64,000 nucleotides of DNA. Origin: Vanilla planifolia (taxonomy: Eukaryota > Streptophyta > Magnoliopsida > Asparagales > Orchidaceae). Below the pieces are notes generated by a model that did not search any database, was not told the DNA's origin, and worked only from the letters and a program-made list of their open reading frames with translations. Positions 61,101-64,000 of the stretch are shown here, in pieces (position 1 is the stretch's first letter; each line of letters begins with the position of its first letter). The position numbers and the translations under genes are program-made. The DNA lies in the NCBI GenBank assembly GCA_023846275.1, contig CM043872.1, forward strand, positions 11,959,170 to 12,023,169, given 5' to 3'.

Positions 61101-62560
61101 AAATGGCATCTTTGTCACCATTAGTTGATCAAATGATCAAAAGGCTAGGTGGTCCAAAAGCTTTGAAGTCTTAAGATGGCTCCATTGTCATCATTATTTG
61201 ATCCAATGATTCATGCTTTGAGGTGCTCCACTATCAACTTGTCCATTCAAATTGAAAGAGCATTAGATAGACAATTGGGTACAAGGTATTTTTCTCTTCA
61301 AAAGCTTAATCAACTTTAGAAACTGATTTCTTTATTTAAAAAGTATTAGTTCCTAATTTACTTATTAATAAAACATAAAATAGTTTTGTATGAAAATAAA
61401 ATTTAGAGAATTTTACACCTAAGCAAAATGTATGCATGCAGTTTACAAAAATCTAAATAGATTTTATATGCTACAAGTTAGCTCAACAATTTAATCCATC
61501 CCTAAATTCCATCTTCATGACCTGTTGAGTCCATATTTGAGTCTCCATTGAACCTAACCAACAAAACATTCTAATTGCATCCATTCAAAACTAGTGATCA
61601 CCATTTTAGATTTGTTATCATCAAACTCATTTAGACTTTAAAAAACCATGCGATAACAAAATAATTAACACTAAAGTATAGATGTCTATGCATTTACTAG
61701 TCTTTTCATTTAGGATCAATTGTTTGACTTAATAACATATCCCTATTCTTCTTTGTATAAATGGGAATTCACATGCAATTGCAATTGAATGTAATACTTT
61801 GTATCGTTAAATTTGAGAGCAAAGTTTGTACATTTGGATGCACAATTCTAGTATAAACTAGAAACACTCGTGTGTGCTTTGAGAAGAGGTTTTTTTTCAT
61901 TAACAAAACAAGAAGTTAAAATCTCAATTAAATAAATTTCTTCTTTAACAACATAAACACATAGTAAACATCCTCAATACACACCTCTTTTGGGGATCCA
62001 AGCTCACGAACATCTTGTTTGATAGTAGGAACCATATTAACGCTCACAATTTCCAGGGGCTCAATTACATCTTTAAAAACCTTGTCCTGCCCTTGGACGA
62101 CAACTTCCTGGGATGAGCAGTTGATATCTATAAGAAATTATAACTGTCAACTGGTAAATCTTCCAAACAGTCCATGCAACATAGAATTTTGTGGAACTAA
62201 AAGCACTAGCTTAAACAATGAAAATCTCATAGGATAAAGAAGGGCAATACCTGCCATCCAAAAGGATATAGGAAAGAGTATCCATTGTTCTTATCTGAGG
62301 CAAATTGAAACCCTTTTTTGGCATCTGCCGCAACTGAAACACACAACTGGATTCATGGTAATGGCAATATGTATAAACAGGCAATGCTTGTTCTTACTAT
62401 GGACATCAAAACAACCAAAACTAACTAAATTCAAAAAATGATGTTATCAATAGTTTTAAACATCACTCACATGATGCAGGATTGGCTTGCCAAAAGGATA
62501 TGCAGGTGACCATTGCTCCAAGGGAAAGCACACACCTCCTTGATGTCTCCAAGAACTTAT
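34190..62560 (-). CDS. PPL1: PsbP-like protein 1, thylakoid lumen (5' end missing)
   Basis: Six exons can be read on the minus strand, in frame and with GT-AG borders: 62560-62471, 62333-62251, 62107-61985, 54359-54288, 34539-34443 and 34293-34190 (stop TAG at 34192-34190). Lengths 90, 83, 123, 72, 97 and 104 join into 189 codons without a stop. The first visible exon carries a twin-arginine lumen signal ([20 protein letters not shown], then ANPASFAADA, cleavage probably after an Ala there). The PsbP domain follows: [62 protein letters not shown] and [17 protein letters not shown]. This matches Arabidopsis PPL1, a lumenal PsbP relative needed for efficient repair of photodamaged photosystem II. 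The exon with the start codon and plastid transit peptide is not found up to 64000 and should lie beyond. No frameshift or lost splice site is seen, so the gene looks functional despite introns of 7.6 and 19.7 kb. Confidence 0.88.
35143..35312. repeat. Imperfect tandem duplication, about 82-90 bp
   Basis: The segment starting GATCATTCGAAATCTAAG (35143) is repeated from about 35225 starting GATCATTTGAAATCTAAG. Both contain TCAAATTTCTCATCAA, a 'catgat(g/a)gtcaatttc' phrase and TTTAAGCTGA. The second copy has a small insertion. Confidence 0.75.
36340..38350 (-). pseudogene. PIF/Harbinger transposon relic (SANT-like and DDE parts)
   Basis: On the minus strand, two decayed coding parts follow each other. 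About 38110-37990 reads like the Myb/SANT-like DNA-binding ORF of Harbinger elements ([19 protein letters not shown], then TSDDIWKLL in a shifted frame). About 36640-36320 reads like the DDE_Tnp_4 transposase: IGALDGMHI (first catalytic Asp region), LLWEGYIAV, then [13 protein letters not shown] and KYYLSKYHK, which follow the family order GWEGSAHD, YLVDAGYPNT, YHLSEY. In this copy the Asp of the DAGY-type motif is lost (TKLGY). Stops and frameshifts are frequent, so it is dead. No terminal inverted repeats were identified, so boundaries are approximate. Confidence 0.5.
38351..41517. other. Intron DNA, unclassified repeats
   Basis: At 39190-39440 many short variants of 'aagcctcaa/taagcctcaa' recur, suggesting a degenerate repeat. 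At 39900-40260 the base composition is richer in GC and 'acacac/cgcaca' phrases recur. At 41300-40745 the minus strand has open stretches (for example [28 protein letters not shown]) that may be a decayed transposon frame. Nothing can be assigned with confidence. Confidence 0.35.
42180..42683 (-). repeat. Tandem amplification of a copia gag segment (128-bp unit)
   Basis: Units begin with CATGAACTCTATA on the plus strand at 42421, 42549 and 42677 (exactly 128 bp apart), with older, more diverged units at about 42296 and 42180. A further unit continues at 51485-51612 across the gypsy insertion. Each unit translated on the minus strand gives a segment like [15 protein letters not shown]. As 128 is not a multiple of three, each unit shifts frame, so the amplification happened in non-functional sequence or destroyed it. 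Confidence 0.75.
42679..42683. repeat. Left target-site duplication TGAAC
   Basis: TGAAC immediately before the LTR; the same five bases follow the second LTR at 51485-51489. Confidence 0.9.
43208..43418. repeat. Three compensated hairpin units in the LTR
   Basis: Two 70-bp copies (43208-43277, 43349-43418) flank a diverged middle copy (43279-43330). Each is closed by a perfect 8-bp inverted repeat: CACTAGGC/GCCTAGTG in the outer copies (43217-43224 with 43270-43277; 43358-43365 with 43411-43418) and CACCAGGC/GCCTGGTG in the middle one (43279-43286 with 43323-43330). So a T-A pair has been replaced by a C-G pair. A second palindrome follows each 5' arm: CAGATATCTG in the outer copies, GGTATGGTACCATACC in the middle. 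The same block recurs in the other LTR, shifted by 6514 bp. Confidence 0.85.
44050..44240. repeat. GC-rich 21-bp minisatellite in the LTR
   Basis: About eight variants of a 21-bp unit such as CGCTGGACCGCGCGCTCTGG. Because 21 is a multiple of three and the unit lacks stop codons, frames on both strands stay open for about 110-127 codons. These are not genes. The identical array is at 50564-50754. Confidence 0.85.
44969..44981 (-). promoter_or_regulatory. Polypurine tract of the gypsy element
   Basis: AAGAAGGGAAGAT on the minus strand, immediately before the TGTAACAG start of the 3' LTR. It would prime plus-strand DNA synthesis. Confidence 0.85.
45003..48110 (-). pseudogene. pol: Gypsy pol with two nonsense codons
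   Basis: One continuous minus-strand frame with only two stops, at 47922-47924 (TAA) and 45828-45830 (TGA). The middle segment (47882-45828, 684 residues) has reverse transcriptase with VDYREINK (83-90) and FIDDILIYS (181-189). RNase H follows with candidate catalytic residues D330 (IYSD), E367, D392 (TDHQS) and D435 (ADALSRK). Then come the integrase zinc finger (H544, H551, C581, C584) and the integrase core Asp residues at D614 (AMDF) and in SDRDPKF (672-680). The last segment (45821-45003, 272 residues) supplies the integrase Glu (DGQTERT, residues 20-26) and a chromodomain-like tail (EATWEVE...YPELF). The first segment (48110-47925) is the linker after the missing protease. The reading frame has no frameshift. 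The TGA lies between SHF and KNVHQAFG within the integrase core. Confidence 0.9.
48300..48890 (-). pseudogene. gag: Decayed gypsy gag, protease missing
   Basis: Minus-strand translation from about 48880 gives the Retrotrans_gag pattern: [81 protein letters not shown]. It is broken by at least four stops (for example two near 48815-48825, one near 48708, one near 48513 and one near 48382). Between this and the pol frame (48110) there is room for neither the CCHC knuckle nor the DTGA protease. The join near 48125 leads straight into text like [12 protein letters not shown], so an internal deletion removed them. Confidence 0.75.
49183..49194 (-). promoter_or_regulatory. Primer-binding site for tRNA-iMet
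   Basis: TGGTATCAGAGC on the minus strand, three bases inside the 5' LTR. It is complementary to the 3' end of plant initiator tRNA-Met, the usual primer of this superfamily. It is not itself a tRNA gene. Confidence 0.92.
49198..51484 (-). repeat. 5' LTR of the gypsy element (2287 bp)
   Basis: Nearly identical to 42684-44968 (about five substitutions and a 2-bp C-run indel by eye). It precedes the primer-binding site on the minus strand, so it is the promoter-bearing 5' LTR. Hairpin block at 49722-49932, GC minisatellite at about 50564-50754. Confidence 0.93.
51485..51489. repeat. Right target-site duplication TGAAC
   Basis: Matches 42679-42683 and restores the interrupted copia gag repeat when the element is ignored. 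Confidence 0.9.
51485..52180 (-). pseudogene. Ty1/copia gag, N-terminal part, with ruined primer site
   Basis: Minus-strand translation shows the standard copia gag order. A start region follows directly after a degenerate primer site (TGGTTTTAGAGTTA, compare TGGTATCAGAGC) near 52178-52165. Then [81 protein letters not shown], then [18 protein letters not shown] and [10 protein letters not shown]. Several stops and one or more frameshifts make it non-functional. It continues at 42683 beyond the gypsy insertion. Confidence 0.8.
52181..52960 (-). mobile_element. 5' LTR of the copia relic, with internal duplication
   Basis: The plus-strand boundary TGTTGGAAGTGTTGATAGG at 52181 is the 3' terminus of a minus-oriented LTR (…CTTCCAACA), directly abutting the ruined primer-binding site. 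The other terminus could not be fixed; 52960 is only a minimum. A tandem duplication sits inside. Confidence 0.5.
52266..52943. repeat. Tandem duplication of about 340 bp
   Basis: 52266-52602 and 52603-52943 are about 90% alike. Both begin GCATTACATGATT and contain CCAAAATCTTCTCCAAAGTG, then TTTTCAACAGATTTTTCTTG near the end. Small indels make the offset 337-341 bp. Open frames in both copies are incidental. Confidence 0.85.
52961..54287. other. PPL1 intron DNA
   Basis: No gene or complete repeat recognised. Two variants of 'ttgaactt...cagtatatttctt(a/t)...ctgg' around 53815-53945 suggest a small local duplication. Confidence 0.4.
55337..55593 (-). other. Orphan exon-like segment in a PPL1 intron
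   Basis: 257 bp on the minus strand, open throughout in one frame. Preceded by a good acceptor (TTATGTTCTTTTCAG) and followed by a GT donor (GGAAG|GTTAAT). The frame reads [18 protein letters not shown], then [11 protein letters not shown], a polar stretch with [19 protein letters not shown], and [18 protein letters not shown]. It is not part of the PsbP domain, and the flanking PPL1 exons join in frame without it; family members have nothing here. I do not recognise the protein. It may be an exon of another gene carried in by a transposon, an alternative exon, or a fragment of a nested gene whose other exons I cannot see. Confidence 0.4.
57850..58450 (+). mobile_element. LTR-like fragment
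   Basis: Less AT-rich than its surroundings, with the plus-strand features of an LTR 3' half: a run ending in GTGATGAATGAAATTTCC and TTGTAATCTTAAGC, then GTGAGACGTTGTGCC. No termini or target duplication found. Confidence 0.3.
58819..59004 (-). pseudogene. Possible copia gag relic
   Basis: A 61-residue minus-strand frame reads [19 protein letters not shown] and then [19 protein letters not shown]. This resembles the gag segment of SIRE-type copia elements (a ...VxAIxEAKDL... helix followed by a charged helix). Upstream minus-strand open pieces to 59279 may belong to it. Short and uncertain. Confidence 0.3.
60381..60452. repeat. 36-bp tandem duplication
   Basis: ATGATTGGACCAAAGCAATT... (60381-60415) is repeated at 60416-60452 with a 2-bp insertion (ATGATTGTGGACC). 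Otherwise identical. Confidence 0.9.
60493..60720. repeat. Imperfect tandem duplication, about 110 bp
   Basis: Two diverged copies share 'atgctctaagccc/atgctgtaagcct', 'aaacttaata(a/c)aattgtaaaa(a/g)ttgtc' and AAATGGAAACTAGATGTA. The second begins near 60608. Confidence 0.75.
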
Positions 62561-62727
62561 CTGAGAATCAAACAAAAGCAAATAATATCAAACTTATGTT
62601 GTTTAAGAAAACATAAGAAATACATTTATGGATAGCAATTGAGAAATAATAATACGCATAATACTATAAACAATCTAGATATTCTCAAAGAAGCTAGTAA
62701 TCAAAATCAAAATTGAGCATTTAATGA

Positions 62728-63141
62728 CAGTACAAGAAAACAAGCTAAAAACAATGGTTATTGTAGCTATTGCAGCAGTTTTTAAACTCTTGCCATAGCT
62801 AAGTGTAGTGCTACAAAGACCATTATATTTGGCAGATGCTGCAAAGGATTTAACAACAGTTTTCCCTACTGCTAGGGCAGGTATTAACAGCGTCTTTAGC
62901 CTACTGATAAGGTAGATAATAGCGGTTGTTTAAAATAATGGTAGCCATTTAAACCATGCTTAATTTAAAACTTTCAACAACAACAACAATTATTTCCTAG
63001 TCTAGACATTGGCAGCAGTTATTACAGACATTGTTGAATGCCTAAGGAGAAATCAATAGCAAAGTTTTCATTACTATAAAAAAAATATTCATAGATTTTA
63101 ATTTGCAAGACAATAGCTGCCTTTGCCTTTTTTCTGTGGTG
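62728..63141. mobile_element. Small CACTA-like non-autonomous element (414 bp)
   Basis: The left end CAGTACAAGAAAA is one base from the plant CACTA terminus CACTACAAGAAAA. The right end read inverted is CACCACAGAAAAAA. A 3-bp duplication TGA flanks it (62725-62727 and 63142-63144), as expected for this superfamily. The interior has subterminal motifs of the kind 'gcagcagtt', 'agcggttgtt' and 'aacaacagtt', and no coding capacity. It lies upstream of the first visible PPL1 exon, probably in the first intron. Confidence 0.5.
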
Positions 63142-63184
63142 TGATTCTTTTATTTGGTTATAAACAAGGCAAAAAAATTATATA

Positions 63185-63777
63185 GCTAACCAAACAACCA
63201 ATAGACTTTGTTTCATTTTGATTGAATTTGATGAGGATGAACATAAATGTCATTATTAGAACTTCTTCAATGAGAAATATTGTTCTAGGGAGAAAAGTAG
63301 TCAGATTTTTAAAGTATATTATATATTTATCCAAAAACAAATGTGAGCAAGCTATGAAGAATATATTGATAGATAAAACCTAACTTCATATCAGATGCCA
63401 ACTGAGGATGTGGTGGAAAATATCAATGATGTGTGCAATATAGAATACTTGAGATATTTGGTTTAAAGCCTCTATTGAATGCTAACCAAACAACCAATAG
63501 ACTTTGTTTCATTTTGATTGAATTTGATGAGGATGAATATAAATGTCATTATGATAACTTCTTCAATGAGAAATATTATTCGAGGGAGAAAAATAGTCAA
63601 ACTTTTAAAGTATATTATATATTTATCCAAAAACAGATGTGAGCTAGTTATGAAGAATATATTGATAGATAAAACCTAACTTCATATTAGATGCCAACTG
63701 AGGATGTGGTGAAAAATATCAATGATGTGTGCAATATAGAATACTTGAGATATTTGGTTTAAAGCCCCTATTGAATG
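63185..63777. repeat. Tandem duplication, 296-bp unit
   Basis: 63185-63480 and 63481-63777 are about 95% alike, both starting GCTAACCAAACAACCAATAG. Both contain a plus-strand open stretch with LIEFDEDE(Y/H)KCHY, so the source may have been coding (perhaps transposon-derived), but no family is recognised. Confidence 0.9.
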
Positions 63778-64000
63778 CCAAATAGATGTCCTACGATTGT
63801 TCAATAGAAACAATAATCAGTCTTATGAGGTCTACAAAGGTATAAGAAAATGGATCAACTGGTCCAATGGACCACCAAACAGTTAGATCAATGTAAACAA
63901 ATTTAATATGTTAAGGGTCAAGATGATTTAATTCATCTAATTAAATTGATAACACACAATGGGAGTTTGGGAACAATATAGGCATGTAGTACGTTAAGGA
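63778..64000. other. AT-rich right edge
   Basis: No exon of PPL1 with a start codon was found here or anywhere to the right of 62560, so that exon is expected outside the window. Confidence 0.5.

Larger units (their letters stand above)
54360..61984 (-). other. Second long PPL1 intron (7,625 bp)
   Basis: Starts GTGTGTATT on the minus strand after the exon ending at 61985 and ends in TATAG before 54359. Contains an orphan exon-like segment, an LTR-like stretch with a GGGGGTGAATAG signature near 54707, another at 57.85-58.45 kb, a gag-like relic and several local duplications. Confidence 0.75.

Overview
The window is a gene-poor, AT-rich, repeat-rich piece of a flowering-plant nuclear genome. 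The evidence is spliced genes with canonical introns, a type I MADS-box gene, a plastid polyphenol oxidase relative, a thylakoid-lumen PsbP-like gene, and nested plant-type LTR retrotransposons with tRNA-iMet primer sites. I cannot name the species. The PsbP-like protein looks about as monocot-like as anything else, but that is only an impression.

Layout. 1-11 kb: AT-rich DNA with an old LINE ORF1 (DUF4283 / zinc knuckle) relic at about 2.9-3.6 kb and two degenerate repeat arrays (7.4-7.9 and 10.5-11.2 kb). 11.5-12.35 kb: an intact reading frame for a polyphenol oxidase that has lost its entire copper-binding tyrosinase domain but keeps its thylakoid transit peptide and C-terminal domain. 14.84-17.98 kb: a 3.1-kb solo LTR with a perfect 5-bp target duplication. 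19.4-20.7 kb: a copia (SIRE-like) LTR. 20.8-22.4 kb: a decayed unidentified reading frame next to seven copies of a 16-bp motif. 23.6-24.3 kb: an intronless AGL61/62-like MADS gene. 25.2 kb: an AT microsatellite. 25-34 kb: AT-rich DNA with weak retroelement traces.

34.19 kb to beyond 62.56 kb: one minus-strand gene, PPL1 (PsbP-like protein 1), whose six visible small exons are spread over more than 28 kb. Its fourth visible intron alone is 19.7 kb. It holds a PIF/Harbinger relic, a copia relic, and, inserted into the copia gag, a complete 8.8-kb Ty3/gypsy chromovirus-like element (42684-51484) with nearly identical 2.29-kb LTRs, TSD, PBS and PPT. That element has a nearly open pol but a badly decayed gag, so it was probably moved in trans. 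The third visible intron (7.6 kb) holds an orphan exon-like segment and more LTR debris. Upstream of the visible exons lie a 414-bp CACTA-like element and a 296-bp tandem duplication. The first PPL1 exon is probably beyond the right edge.

The three cellular genes are not functionally linked, though both plastid proteins (PPO-like and PPL1) carry twin-arginine signals for the thylakoid lumen. No clearly new multi-gene system was found. The most unusual items are the catalytic-domain-less PPO, the retained splicing frame of PPL1 around a 19.7-kb nested-transposon intron, the compensated hairpins inside the gypsy LTR, and the seven-copy motif at 21.9-22.4 kb.
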